Assembly: GCA_024305405.1 (NCBI GenBank)
Contig: JAKNDB010000087.1
Coordinates: 2,232,001-2,296,000, forward strand
Direction: 5' to 3'
DNA from: Dirofilaria immitis
Taxonomy: Eukaryota > Nematoda > Chromadorea > Rhabditida > Onchocercidae
DNA length: 64,000 bases
This document shows positions 27,001-40,921 of the stretch, in pieces. Below the pieces are notes generated by a model. That model made no database searches and had not been told where the DNA came from. It worked only from the letters and a program-made list of their open reading frames with translations. Made by a program: the position numbers and the translations under genes. Positions within the stretch are counted from its first letter, which is position 1, and each line of letters starts with the position of its first letter.

Positions 27001-30000
27001 CATTGTTTAACTGAAAATTCAAGAAAAAACAATTAAAAATTTATTTCGTTCTTCTCTTTAGGCGACATGGCAACAGGGCAACTGTATTTACCTACTATTC
27101 CATATGCTGATCCATGATGAGTAACAAGTCACTCACAGAAAATTTCTGCTAGTGCAAACTAACTCATATCATCTATGTTTATGCTTACAGTAATGCTTTC
27201 ATAATTCCCTTTAAAAGTTGACGCTGAACATTCCTTGCAATTGCCGCATAAAGAAAAACTCATAATGTTCAATCCGTATAAAAAAGTTGAAAAAAATACC
27301 CTTTTGCTAAGCAAGGTATTTAAGATATAAGAGAAGAGATTTTTTTATAAGTTTAATTTCCTACAAGATTAAGATTTTTCTATAAGAGAGAATTTTAACT
27401 TGTAAAAAATTAAATTTTTAAGTTTTCAAATACTAATAAAATGAGTCTTGACTCACCCGCTCAAGTTGCACAAGGCTATCTGACAACTGGATAGTAAAAA
27501 TAGGATGAACATGATCAAATTCGTCAGATCGAACAACATCCAGTGTTTCATAAAGCGGTAATGATGGTCCGATACCCCATTTGAACGGAATAGCAAAACC
27601 TCTGGAAACCATACTCACTATATTGAGAATGCATTCAGTAACAATCAAATTGACGATAATTCAGTAATAAATTAAACCTCTCATAATTCCTATAAATTCA
27701 AAGAGCATCACTTCTGAACATGTACCTTGATATCAGAATGTCGGAAACAAAATGTCCATTACTGAGCATAATCGACACTTCATAGATACTTTTTACTGAC
27801 TGCTGCAAGAAACAAATGAGTAGCTTTTGATCAGCAGTCAATTCTGAGAATATCCTTCGAGCTTCAGGCTCAAATGCATCCTGAAAAATAAATTAGCTTT
27901 ATGTATATCAGGAAAACCCAGAAAAATAGAAGATCGATGCAAAATTTTTGAAAATAACAGAAAAATTTTAGAATTACACTATAAAAAGATTAATTTTACA
28001 AAATCGAAGTCCACTGCGTCCCTTGATACTACAGAGTCTAACTAACTGTAATACTCTACTGAATATTTTGAAAAGTTTATACTAGCTATCCAAGTATTTC
28101 CACTTAATCCTTATTGATGAATTGTCTTTAATGATTTTAATTAGACAACATGCCTTTTCAGATCATTTAAAGCATATCTAATAATTCCAATCGATGAGTG
28201 CTTGCAAAAACATTTTCAGCTGGATTTAAAGTTAAAAAGTGCAGTAACTCTATATTTTGAACCGTTTCGACAACTGAACTGAACATTAAGGTATTCCAAT
28301 CAATTAGGAATTATTTCTCTAAAAAGATGATACCCTTAGAAAACAAACATGATTTTGTAATCATTTTCTAACTTTCTGTGGCAAATTATTGAGAAAAGTT
28401 ATGTCAACATACGATCAAACTGACTTTAAAAGCCACTGGCATGACACCATATAAGCGACAATGAAACGCCATTCTCCTTGATGTATGGAATTTTTCAGGA
28501 AGAGAATTATTGATGAAATAGAGCTCAGAAGTATCGACGTCTTCCACATTACCATAATCAACGAACAGGATTTTTTCCTTCAAAGCAAATAAATATTTTC
28601 GACCTTTACATCTACTGAGAACAATGGAAACAAGAAAGCAAAAATAAAACTTCTAACAAAAGAAATTTCTTGGAAATTTCAGAGCAAATTCTAAAAACTT
28701 TTCACATCGAATTTCACATATGTAGAAACGTTTAGATTTTATTTTCCATGATGTCAAGTGTACAAATTTTACAAGTCACTTTTCTTAAGGTGACTGACGA
28801 AGATGAACAAAAATAGAGCTAGTCTCCAAAATAACATTACTAGATACGCCATACGATTAAGGATTTCGTAATAAAGTTTGGAAACGAACTTATTATTATT
28901 TTGTTCGCCAGTGATTTCTGCTCGATAATAATTTCCCATGAAAGGCGCAATACAAGCTTGAGAAATTTCGAATGAAGATAGTTTTGGAAGATTAGCCGGC
29001 AACCGCGCATTCGATAAAACCAAATGTTCAATGTTATTTTTATCACGATCCAGCTGCACGAAAAATGATAAAGGATCACTTTTCTCCTAAACATACATAA
29101 TATGACACAAAAGAGATATTTAAAAGTTTCGTGCCAAAATTTAGATATAAACTAAAAATTAAGAAATCAATGTAATACATAAACTAAAATTATCAATCTT
29201 CTTGAAAACAAGCTAAATTATTCAAAAAAATTAGAGCCGAGAGGAACACTGTCTAACTAGTAATTCGGATAAGTGACAAAATTATAAAATTCGTAAAATT
29301 ATACATATATGAAATCTTACCAAACCATCTGAACGCAGACCACCAACAACATCACCGAATTTGATTTCTTCAAGGCTTGATGATTCGATATGACTGATAG
29401 TAACTGATGACAACTAAATATAGTTTGATTTAATCGGTTTCTGAACACGCTTTTTAAACATGTTTGAGAAAACTTCTTTAGCTATGAGAAAATACAGATG
29501 AAATCAACAAAACAATAATGCAAGCACCAACTGAATTAGTTCATAAAACAGAGGAAAATTATCAAGTAAAAAACGGAAAAATGAAAGAAGATCCATCAAA
29601 TAAAAAGACAGACTACTTAAAAATATGAAGAAATTTTTAGTGAGAATATCAAAAATAACATTAACTATTAATATCAAATCTTCTTTGATATCAAAATTCT
29701 CAATTACGCCTTCCATTAATAAAGAAAAAGGCGATATTAAAATATAAAACGAATTTCTTGAATAATCTAGAATTTAAAATATGCAATAATCTTCCTTAAA
29801 ATTTTGGCAGCCTATTTTATCTCAATAATGGGATGCAGATTTTTATTCAATAAAATAAAAATAAAATAAAAGAAAAAGAATAAAAAGAGGATACAAGATG
29901 AAATTAGCATACAACCGCAATGGAATTTTTAGGCATAATATTAATGAAATTATGAAGAACTGAAAAGAGATTAATTACATTTCTTCATCTTGATAATGAA

Positions 30001-32297
30001 AATAATCATCTCCAACGTAAATCTAATCGACCAAACGAGAACGCATGTTCTTGCCAACTGAAAAATATTGCATGCAAAACAACATTTTAGCGATAATTTA
30101 TTAACTACATTACCCGATAACTTGAAAGATCTTCATTCCCCATAGTTGTAGTTCCATTGACTTCTCCATTATTGTCAACCTCCAAATGAGGTGAAAGTGA
30201 AATGGAAGATGTATTTATCAGCAAATTTTCAGAGGACTTAATTGATTCAATATTCTGAAATTTTCAATTATTTAGCACTTTGAATAATTAAACCATTACG
30301 ACAACCACATATAAACATTACTAGATATAAAGTAAATGAAAGGATGAGATATAATATAAAAATAATAAGATTCATATTATATTAAATCAATTCACCATAT
30401 AAAAAGATGAACAGTGAATTAATATGATATAATAAGATTAACTTAATGATAATAAAATTAACGATGGCAGGTTCTAATTGCTAAATTTCGAGATTTACAT
30501 AAAGAAGACTGAAAAGGATAATTTGACAAGATGAATCCTGCTCCATTAGAACAATATGTTGGTAGACTTCCTAATCTTTTTATACAACTAGAACATCATT
30601 TGCCAAGTTTTTAGAATGCCTCTTTTAACTTGATATCTCAAAAAGATAAAAAGTTAAAGATGTCTCTTACAGATTTAACATTCCTATGGTTTCCAGTACC
30701 ATCTAAATAATTTTGTGTTGAAGTAATCGTGGCATTTTCGGATATTTTTCGATTTGACTCCTGTTATTAACAAGATCGCAGTTAGTATCATTTAGTTTCC
30801 AACCGCCTTCATTCACATTCCAATTTTCTAGATCTATCTTCTTTTCAAAACCAACGCTTGAAAAGTTCGATTGACTTTCTGCATTACTTGTACTAGATGT
30901 CCAATTTCCTGATTTCCAACCGCTCTTGTCCGTAGCGGTATCATCATCCTACAATAGCTCAGCAGTAAAATTTTTTTGGCTATCTAATAGAAGTACAAAT
31001 AGTACATCTAGCTCGATAAACAAAGGAGGATGCGCCAATACGGATAAAATGGAAAAAATATATTATACATGAAAAAAAAACAAACACGAGTATCACGATC
31101 CAAGAACGAACAAAGCGATTGCTTTCTTCTTTCTAATAAATGTGAACGACCACCTATAAATTTCGTTCAAAGTATTCACTCTTTCGACATATCTGACTGG
31201 TATTAAAATGTCTAGGACTGTAATAACATTTGCTAACCTCTACCTCTCGATTCACCAAAACAGCGACCAGCACCACCGTTACGTCTTCTAGCTCTGTTAC
31301 TGTCGGAATGAGATGAACCAAAATTACCATTACCAACAAATCTTTGGGTTCCACTTCCATTGTCCCGTTTACCTCTGCGAAAATCATTTTTATGATGAAA
31401 CACTGTACATTCATGAGCAAAACGTCCATACTCATCAGAATTACGATAAGCTGTAAAAATGATTTTATGAAAGCATAAAATTCTCATAAAATATAAAAAA
31501 TTAATAAAAATTTAATATACCGATGAAAAATTTACTTCTTCTGTCAGCTACTCTTGGAGCAGCACTTCCACCGACATAGTTACTGCGAAAGTTGTTCAAA
31601 GAACTATAACTTCCATCATCACAACTTTGTTCTTGAAAGCCAGTCGTCTTATAATTATTCTTGCAAGTTCTCTCCCATCCACTATCTTTAAATCTTCTAC
31701 AATTACCACGTCAATTGTTATAACTTCCGAAATTTAACAATATTATCAAAACTATTAATGAAATTTTTGGAAAAAATAAATGCTCAATAAACTTTTAATA
31801 AAAAAGAACAGTTAAAAAGTAACCGAAATGATTTTTCAAAGAATCTCCAGAGAAATTGTATTCTTCAGAAATTTTACTACTATTGATACCGCGACCATTA
31901 TCTGCAATTAAGCTAGTGTTTAAGATTCAGTGTAACTTATATCCCAACATTCCTCATGTTTAATCAGTTTTGCATCTAAACTCTCAACATAACAGAATAA
32001 CTCCTAACCAATTCTGGAATACTTCTTTGAAATAAAATATCAAAATTTCTATAAAAATTAATCTTTGTGCAGACTTCATACTTTAATCTGAAACAAACGT
32101 GTTGTTCGGGTGGCAACACAGTATTTCGGAACAATGATACGGATATTCGCGGATATATAGGAATGTCTTATCGAATTTGCATGCAAAGGGCAAAGTAGGG
32201 AACAAAATCTACATTAAACAATAAGTAAGTACAAGTTCATTAAAATCAAAAATGACAACTTACTCTGATCCATATAATCTACTAAATCGTTCTCCAT
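24085..32297 (-). CDS. Large RG/GW-rich multi-Tudor-domain protein
   Basis: Probable germ-granule or small-RNA scaffold; Tudor domains bind methylated arginine. The start MENDLVDYMDQ is at 32264-32297. N-terminal exons (31824-31901, 31536-31696, 31238-31450) are rich in RG, G, S and N. An exon at about 30750-30951 has Trp-Gly pairs (SGWKSGNWTSS and NEGGWKLND). Exons 30114-30254 and 29321-29413 are acidic linkers. Tudor 1 spans 29086-28413 with FVDYGN; Tudor 2 spans 27601-26109 with YVDYGN; a third, degenerate unit (25933-24678) has LVDEG where the cage motif should be. The last exons (24381-24484 and about 24085-24220) are polar, ending LYLNS and TAG. Many internal exons join in phase (28413-28577, 27726-27880, 27457-27601, 26789-27010, 26109-26288). 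Some junctions near 31.7, 31.0, 28.6 and 24.5 kb are unresolved, and one frame break lies in a T run at 25889-25891. The exact orthologue is not recognised. Confidence 0.75.
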
Positions 32298-32556
32298 ATC
32301 CAAAAGGTTGTCAATTGTAACCGCTGTAAATTTATCGTGACTTCAATTATTTAAGTGAAAATAAAAAAAAAAAAACCTGAAGAAAAATATTTTAAATATC
32401 GAAACAGAGCATGAAGAGCAATCCCCAGATTATTTCAGATGGAAATAAAAAACAAAAATTCGAGTACCATAATGTATTACAATTCGGCGTTTATTAAAAC
32501 ACTTGCTATTCACAGACTGAATAAAACAAAAACTCAAAAAAAGTAGTAACAAAAAA

Positions 32557-34626
32557 TTAACGTTTCGGGAAAGACAATGTTGGTGCTGGCCTTTCACCGA
32601 GTATTACTTCTTTGAGATTAATGCTCATGTTCCTCTCATTTTTTACAAATAAATTTGCTATAAACGATTCTCCATTATCGGTTACATCATCTAAAAAATT
32701 GGATAGATAACAAAATTTTATATTACCTTAAACAAATATTAAGACTGACGGTGGGTATGAAAATCAAGAAAAAGTATATTTCATTATTCAAACTATAAAC
32801 AAAGAATATAGATGCTCAACTTTTATGGAATGCAAGATTAAGTTCTAAAATTTTTTTCTTTCAATCCTTTTAATCAAAAATCGAAATAAAATGAATTCGC
32901 TAACTCAATTTGTAAATATACTAACGCTAGCTCAATAAATTAACGTTATAGACGCTTCACAGTTGTATTGACTATAACAGCTATAACACTGAAAATGTTG
33001 AAAACTGTACGTGAGAGTGTTTTAATGCTTATTACATGACTAACAATTTTCACCGCATAATTATGCTTCAGATTTTTGTGAAAATTTTGTCAGCTTGCAT
33101 TTTGAAAAGAAAAAACGTACTTATCTGTGCACCAACAGTTTGATCAGTGAGCAAACTTCTGATCTGTTCTGGAATCAGTCAGGGTTTCGTTACACCGTCG
33201 ATGATTAACTGTATAGCTTGAGGAGGAATTGATAATAAATAAGCATCTTTCAACAGAAAAGAGTCATTGATGTTAACATATGCCATATTCCCGTAATCGA
33301 TATAAAAGACCTTAATAAACAAGAAAATGATGAAAAGATTATGGAACTGCTTTACAGATGATAATAAAAATAAACCTAGCACTACTATTGAAAGGACATG
33401 CGCGCAGCGGTCGATTAGAGTATAAAAATATGAATAGGACAAACAAAAACTTACAGCAATAGTATCTATACCAGTTTTAGAGAAGACAGAGGCTCGATAA
33501 TAGCAACGATCAAGTGAATATCTAGAAATGACTCTCCTGATTTCTGACACCATTAAGAAAAAATATACATGCAGAACACACATTAAAGGGTACAAACTAT
33601 TTTCATGATATACAATATTTGAAAAACTCATTTCTTACGCAAAAATAAAAAACTTACAACGCTGCTACAATGGTACCACATTCCGGATTGCACAATGGTT
33701 CATGTTTTTGCTTCGCAAGGTTTTTAAGTCTTTCGCCTATTTTTAATATTGTCCGTGCATTATTCTCTAGCTGTACGAATAGTCTTTCGGAATCTGAAAC
33801 AAAGAATCAAAATTTATGTGATCTATTAACTCAAATGACTAAAAACAATGTCGTTCATTATAGATATCACAGTTGTAAAAATAAATCCGAGTAAATAAAA
33901 ATATTACCAGCAACATAAGAGATACGAGCTCGAATATACTCCCCAGCAGTTACTGGTAAAAGTAAGGGCGGTAAATTAGACATTTGGACTCGTGTAGCTA
34001 GTGCCAGCCGAATAGGATGATAAAGTAAACCGAAGTTATCCAAATCCTTCGATATACTTCCTTAAAAAAGCACTCGTGTCAATAAATTATGCTAATTTAG
34101 ATGATTTATGGGTCAAAAGTGGGAGACTAGAAAATGACATATCATGTTAACATTTATAAAACACTAATATATTGCATTTAAATTGCTTCTAAGAAGGCCG
34201 ATATGTATGCTATCGAATTTAAAAACTTCACTTCGAACAGAAGTAAATTAATAAGTCAAAGCAGGACATCCAAAATTGCCTTCTGATAAAAACTCCATTT
34301 AAAAATGTAAAAATAACTCTATGGATGTTCTACTGAATTTGGATAATTTTAAATATCTTGCAACATTTTACGCTTGCAAGTGATAAGTGTTGAAACAGTT
34401 TCAGCAATCTACTACAAACGACTACATTTTTAAATGTAGATTTCCGAAAGTTTTTAAAATATTGATAGCTTTAACTTTAAATGAGTAATTTAATTAATAA
34501 AACTATTAACTTACTGAGAAGACATTTGTAGAAAAAAGCTTTTTGAATATATCCACGTTCCGTCGAAACTGGCACAACGTCACGATTGTTACGTATGGCC
34601 CACTTATCATTATCTATTTCATGCAT
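32557..34626 (-). CDS. Single extended-Tudor protein with in-frame TGA
   Basis: Six exons (34515-34626, 33908-34060, 33658-33793, 33455-33536, 33121-33310, 32557-32690) join in perfect phase to 269 codons. The ATG sits one base after a T-rich AG acceptor, as expected for spliced-leader trans-splicing. The middle carries an extended Tudor domain: a flanking SNase-like beta region (GEYIRARISYVA, DSERLFVQLEN), then CYYRASVF and the signature FYIDYGN at residues 163-169, followed by the helix region up to the C terminus LSFPKR. Codon 205 (33179-33181) is TGA, yet the frame continues cleanly for another 64 codons across a further intron. The gene lies 260 bp upstream of the large Tudor gene on the same strand, so the two may be co-transcribed or have arisen by splitting. 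Its function is inferred from the domain only. Confidence 0.78.
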
Positions 34627-37600
34627 TCTAAAAAAAAAGTTCCTCAAAAAAATATGATAAATTTATTGTTCAGAAGAATATAAGCTAGGAATATGATGTA
34701 AATTCGCGCAAAAGTTTACATACGCAGTAAGCAAATTTAATTGAACAAAACCATAATAAATAATGTAGGGAAGAAATGAATATATTCTTAGAGAATATTG
34801 AAAAGATTATCAAATCACTGAAGCAAACGATTATTTACCTTCCTTAATGAACAAATAAATTTTGTTCCAAACAGATAACTACCAGATATGCCTTTCGCTA
34901 ACATTAAGCAATAAGATTATACACATACAAACAAATAGAATTCAAATAAAAACGGTAGGTGTTTTAATAGAAGCATGAGGGTATCGTTTCATCTCATTTA
35001 TGTTTCATTATATAGTAATTATATTTCAACTGATATCTATTTTTTTATTTAACAATGCTGTTCTCAATTATGCATCACAAAACAAGCAGTCCTAATAAAA
35101 CATAAATGAGATGAATTCCTTTTAATGAATTATATTATAGAAATTAAAAGCTATGGATATATATGTAAATAATTTTGAATGATTTTTTTTCCTTCTTTTA
35201 TATCACGGTATTGTGAAAAAATTAATGAATTGTTACAGGAAAAAAGTTATATTTATATATTAAGCGATTGGTAATGCTGGAAAAGACTACCAATCCATTC
35301 GATATAATAATCAAATTAGGTGATTCCGTAGAGCTCAAATTCAAATATTTGATAATCTGAAATTTAATTTTTCTTTTGATCGCTTTCGATACGAGTGCAT
35401 TATTGGGAAAGTTTTCTGAAAGGCAAATAATCGCTGATCTAGCCACATAATCTTAGCTATCGATTGGACAGATGGACCAAACTAAAATAGAATTGATACT
35501 TTGATCCAACAAAGTAGGCCAGTTCGAGAATTTCCACATGCAGACACATATAATGAAGTATAGTTTATGTGAGATGAAACTTTTCGTCTTGGGGATCAAA
35601 ATTTCGAAAAAATAAGATCCACATTTCCATGTCGTATTTTTATATCATGATCCTATTTTAGGAATTTCGAACTATCGAAACTATTTCATTGTGACTGTAT
35701 CCATTCTCGACATTGCCACTCATCGCGATCCATCGGAATAAGCATATGAATAGTACAGAAAAATTCGTGGAATGTTATGTTGTAAAATAGACCTAGGAAA
35801 GGTGCCAAGTAGCCAATCGAGTCGTCTCTCGCAATTCAAAGGAAGCCAGCAATCTGTTTTCAGAATTTCTCATATGAAGTAACATCGGTGCTTTTTGTCC
35901 CCGTGATATTGATTTCATTTCCTTAATCAGAATACGTAAGTATTCTTACGATAATGTATTTTTCATTATTTATCAATATATTTGTTATTAGGAAAAGCAC
36001 TGGCTATCGTAAAACATTTATCTTGAAGAATTAGAAGCTTGAATCGAGATTTGTTGCGTAGAAATTTTATTATAGTAGATTTTCATCCGTCATAAAACTG
36101 CGATACACAAATTAGTTGAGGAATAACGATAATACAATCGATAGCTTGCATTTCTCTTTGCAAAGTTTTATGATAATGCTCTATGAATCGAAAGATGATA
36201 AATCAAAATCCGATTGATTATAATGCTTTAAACAATGTCCTTCACATAAAAATACGATTGATATTTAAAAAGATTTTTTTTTATTCGGGAAATATTAATC
36301 AAAATAATTTCATATTGCAAAACTACTTGATTATACCGAAATATTTATTAAATAACCAAGCAAATTATTTTCAGCATATTTATATTATAAAATATTTCGG
36401 TTCTTTTCAATCATTCGTTAAGTATTTAGCAAAATTCTGTTAGCTGTTGATAATTTATCAGAAATAAAAGTCGCAGAAATATATATTCTAAATTTAAATT
36501 TCATATAAGAATTTTTAAGGTCAAATGGGTATGAATGGATAGTAGCTAGAAAATTTATTATAGCCAAAAATGAAGAATTTTGATAATGATTACCAAAAAT
36601 TATAGAATTAATTGATGAATTCAGAAATCTGGATAACGGTGAAATGGAATTTGGGCACAATTTCCAAGAAAGAAAGATTCAGTGACTTGAACAGTAAAGT
36701 GAAAGTTTGTTTAACATAATTTCTAAAAAAGAGATCAGATCGATGGACGCTAACTTTCAGTTTTATGGATCGCACACTTCTGTATCTAAGCATATATGAA
36801 TCGGAAATATTGAAACGGAAATGAATATTTCGGAAATACGTGCATGCCATATATATAACACGTGATATGGTAATGACATAGCATATGAATTGGCAGAATT
36901 TTAGCCAATGATTTATTGGCTACAATGAAAATTTGGGATATGAAAATTGTCATTAATATATACTCTTTTGTTGATGACAAATCAATCATTCCGCAGCTTG
37001 ATGCTCGGTGCAAGAATTGAATTCATGGCCCATTGTTTACTTGTTTACTAGATAAAATGCCCTATTCATTGAGCTAATGAATGACCTATTAAGGTAGGAT
37101 GTTTTTATTTCTCTGTTTTTTTTTGTTTTTATTTCACGTTAATATCAAAAGTATTTTATTTATTGCAAAATATCTGTTCAATCCATATAAACAATGGATT
37201 TTTTCGAAGTGAATCCATTCCATTCTCGATGATAATTGTTAAATTAAATATTTGAAAAATATTATTTTTATTTTTGCATCATGTAATTAAATTTAAACTT
37301 CTATAGATTTACTCTCTGTTACACTTCTGTTCTGCACTGCAGTGATTTAATAGAGATCCGATGCAGTGTTGAATGAAATAGAATAGACGGACAGAGTGAT
37401 ATTGAGAATTATGAAAATTGATATAAGCTAAGTTGAAAAAGTATTGCATTTTAATTGGTAGGAATTAAAGAATGTGTATAAGTTATAAGCTGGGAGGAAA
37501 TACATCATATTTCGGTATGTTATAAATCGAAGAAGCATATCGCATTTCGGATCATATCATGTTCTTATTGACCAGTGAATTCAACGAAATAATCTGATAA

Positions 37601-38997
37601 TACTTCTTCTTCGGGAAAATAATAAAGATGATGATATATCACCATTTAATCATAGGATGATAAGCAATTAAAGTTTGGGTTCTAAAGATTTAATGAAGTT
37701 AACTGTTCAAGAAGGGTATTTTAAGCATAAGCTTCAATTGCATAAATCTCATCTTAAACTTTCGTCTTCAGTGAGGTATAAGAGAATTCAGTCTTACTCA
37801 ATTTTGCTCTAATATTCTTTATTTTTTTCTAGCTAAATTAATACCCAAACTTGTGAAGACTTCAGGATAATATGTACCAAGATATATTTATCTGCATACA
37901 AGCTAATATTACTATTTATCAACACATATATCCTGAGAAATATTTCTGGCCCTTGTCAGAATTCTGTTTATATCTTCCGGTGATTGTTGACATCAAAATA
38001 ACATCCACTGTAAAATTCAATCAAAAATTATTTACTTGCAATACTGCTTGCAATTATCAAAGTATATTCAGTCAATTAAGATCTTTTTATCTGATTTCAT
38101 TTCTTCCTAAAATATGTTTGTTGAAATTGCAAATTCTATAATGACCATTCAGTGATTCATTTCCTAAATATTGATTAAAGCTATTTATTATTTCCATAAA
38201 AGGAATAAATTTTAACAGTATTCACGAAAATATATTGTGAATATATTGATAAATAATATTCGGTTTTTGTGCAGATAAATATTGAATATACCTCAAGTAC
38301 AGACAATATAAATATCACGTCACTCTCGAAATTTTCAGAAGTTTGGAAATTTGATTTAATTGGAAGATATTAAAAGATATTAGGGCAAAATTAAGCAAGA
38401 TGAATTCTCTTAAACTTCATTCAAAATGAAATTTCAATTTGTAATTTATATAATTAAAAATGTGCTTGAAATTTCTTGGTTAATAAATTTTTGAAGCCTA
38501 ATTCCAAAATATTACTTTTGATTTGTAGATCTGTCAGTTCAATAGAGAAGGTATGCTTATGATTTGTAGATCTGTCAGTTCAATAGAGAAGGTATGCTTA
38601 TTATTAAAATTATTATAGGAGATATCATTTCACCATTTTTTTTGTAATATCGAAATTTCAAAAGTGTTGGATTCACGTAAGTTTGAAATCGCATTTGTTT
38701 AATTCAGCAACAGTGATGTTCGAAAAACCTCGCTTGTTAGGAAAAATTTTGGTAAATTTGAAATTATTGATTATTGATAGTGAATCAAGCTTTTCATGAA
38801 AGGAAGATTTCTCAGAAATTGACTCACGAACTTTTTAATAAGTGGGAGTTTAATTAATAAAAATGTTACGAAGAAAAATAAATCGGCGTTAAATTTATCG
38901 TCAGCTTAACTTTTTTTTCGTGCGATACGCAATTATAATAAATATAGAAAATCCAGACAATAAGAAATGAAGACAAATAGTGAGTAATAAGCTAAAC
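34627..38997. other. Gene-poor stretch of 4.4 kb
   Basis: It lies between the small Tudor gene start and the Fcf2-like gene stop. Minus-strand AG acceptors and short ORFs occur, including an open segment at about 34840-34900 that could be a first exon of the small Tudor gene but does not join in phase. The ORFs at 35222-35446, 36183-36443 and 36418-37013 are A/T-driven and overlap one another. A 41-bp tandem duplication lies at 38519. Confidence 0.55.
38519..38600. repeat. Exact 41-bp tandem duplication
   Basis: Positions 38519-38559 and 38560-38600 are identical, beginning TGATTTGTAGATCTGTCAGT. The perfect identity implies a recent event or an assembly duplication. It lies about 0.4 kb past the 3' end of the Fcf2-like gene and has no coding potential. 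Confidence 0.95.
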
Positions 38998-40921
38998 TCA
39001 ACTACGCTTGAGAGTATTGTGTCTGAACTTTCTTTTCTTTGGATATGACGAATGTTGAAAAGCCCCGCGTTTTGCGATTGCTTCCCGAGCTTTGATTTCT
39101 CGGTATTTTTGGCGCTGCTTAGTCAGTAAATCCGCATCCGCTAAAAGTTCCTCAACAATTGTCTTCTTACGTTGCTTCTTTGGTATGCGAGATGAATAGA
39201 AATCTGCTTTTGCCTCAATAATAGTGCCAACCTAAAACAATTTTTATCTGTGAACAGATGTTTATGATAAATGAAACGGCATGATGATTTTCTGGTAAAA
39301 TTGAAAAGCAGCGAAAAAATTTGGCACATTTATTTTGCCTTCACTTCATATCGTGCATAAATGTCAAATGCACAAGCTAATCTGCGTATCTACTTTAAAG
39401 AAAACTTTTAAATATGGCAATCAAGTCTAACTACTAAGTGAATATTGACGCAAACATAATTAAACGTACAATATAATTATAAATTAATTGATCAATTAAT
39501 CAAATATATATGAACAAGTCGAACGATATAAAAAATCGATCACAAGCCAATAAAATTCTTAAGGCGTCAAGAATTATGCTAGAATAACTAATTTAACCTC
39601 GACGATTGATCTACACAACATAAACTACCTGGAAATATTTTGGTAACACGGAACGATCGTTCTTTCTGTAACGAGTTTTCGAATCTAGAGAATCCCTCAT
39701 CTGAATAATCTCCAGGTCACGTTCCCTTTCTTCGGTCATTTCACTTGCTGGAAGATTATACCAAGCATCACCCTTTGTACGCTCTCGATTTATCTGAAAA
39801 GCATGATTTGCTTAAATTTTTAGACAACATTGATATTAAAAGCGCTAAAACTCATGAAAAATACCTTGCGTTGTCTTTTCAGCGCTCGCCAAGATATCGG
39901 TACATGCCCTTCACCGAGATATTTTTCAAAACCGGGTTTTATTATGCTTTTGATAATAGCTGAAAGGAATAATTTCATAGCGTTAGCAGTTACTTCTCGC
40001 ACCTCAATCGACTACTTTTACTGACTTTGAATGATTATTTCATCAATTTGATTTTTTGATGATTAGTCCACAATATAACTTATCACTTCGAGAGTAAATA
40101 AAATAATCTTAAGTGATGAAATATATATATATATTTTATAGCATACAGAAAATGCAAAATGAGTTTCAACAATTAAAACTATGATTTTTCATTGAACGAT
40201 GATCGGCTTATAACGAAGTAAATCATTTGAGAAATTAATTGGAAGTAAAAGTCAAATTCTGCATTTGGCTGATGTAATATTGAAAAATTTTAGTTTAATT
40301 TGTAAACCTCTTTCGTTGTCGTATCCAAAATTGAATCGGTATCCGATGTTTTAGTATTTCTCGAATTGCATTTTGTTGTAAAGAATGGTTTCCTGACCTT
40401 ATTCATATTGATATTACTGGTACCATCAGTATCCAGAACAAATAAATCATCTGTTTCAACTTCCTGAAAATACTGATCATAAGCTCAAATTTTATAGTAA
40501 AAATTTATTTTAATTTAAAATTTGAAACACCAATAAAGGTCTAAAACAGCGAAATAAATCTGGATTAATTTAAAGAATCAGAAACCACAGATAAAAATCA
40601 GCACAAATGTGCAAAAATAGAACATATTTTAAAACACATCTCATAAAGCATATAATTAAGCATTATCTTTTAGTTTAAGTTTTCTTTGCAACTCAATCTA
40701 TTATGAAAAAGAACAAAATAGCTTTCCATAATTAACAGTCTTGATTATCAGAAATTCCAGTGAATAGCTACCTCAGTTTGAGAAAAACAACGAAAGTCCA
40801 CTTTTTTCGTTAATGTCACCTTCGCTTTAACATCTCGTCCACTATCTTCATTATCACTTGATGAAGTCTCTCCACTGTCTTCCGAAACCAATAGCTTATT
40901 ACGCTTGTTGTCAGTCCACAT
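38998..40921 (-). CDS. Fcf2 / DNTTIP2-like pre-rRNA processing protein
   Basis: Nucleolar factor of the Fcf2 family, needed in yeast for early 18S rRNA processing. Five exons (40772-40921, 40308-40463, 39865-40002, 39629-39793, 38998-39231) join in phase to 280 residues and TGA. The N-terminal third is acidic and serine-rich (SGETSSSDNEDSG). The Fcf2 domain occupies the C-terminal half, with WYNLPASEMTEE, then RYRKNDRSVLPKYFQVGTI, then FYSSRIPKKQRKKT and VEELLADADLL. These match human DNTTIP2 closely. The end is a basic tail, KKRKFRHNTLKRS, suited to nucleolar RNA binding. The start ATG (MWTDNKRNKLL) directly follows a TTTCAG acceptor, which suggests trans-splicing. No frame breaks were seen. 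Confidence 0.93.

Noticed and set aside
33179..33631. 150-codon minus-strand ORF as a single gene
   Set aside because: It reads through an intron (33311-33454) and past an acceptor; the Tudor exon model explains both ends with correct phases.
34840..34905. Possible first exon (MLAKGISGSYLFGTK) of the small Tudor gene
   Set aside because: Its GTAAAT donor is phase 0, while the next exon needs two bases before ATGCAT; it would give an immediate stop.
36183..37013. Cluster of overlapping ORFs on both strands
   Set aside because: They overlap in conflicting frames and look like chance open frames in AT-rich DNA.
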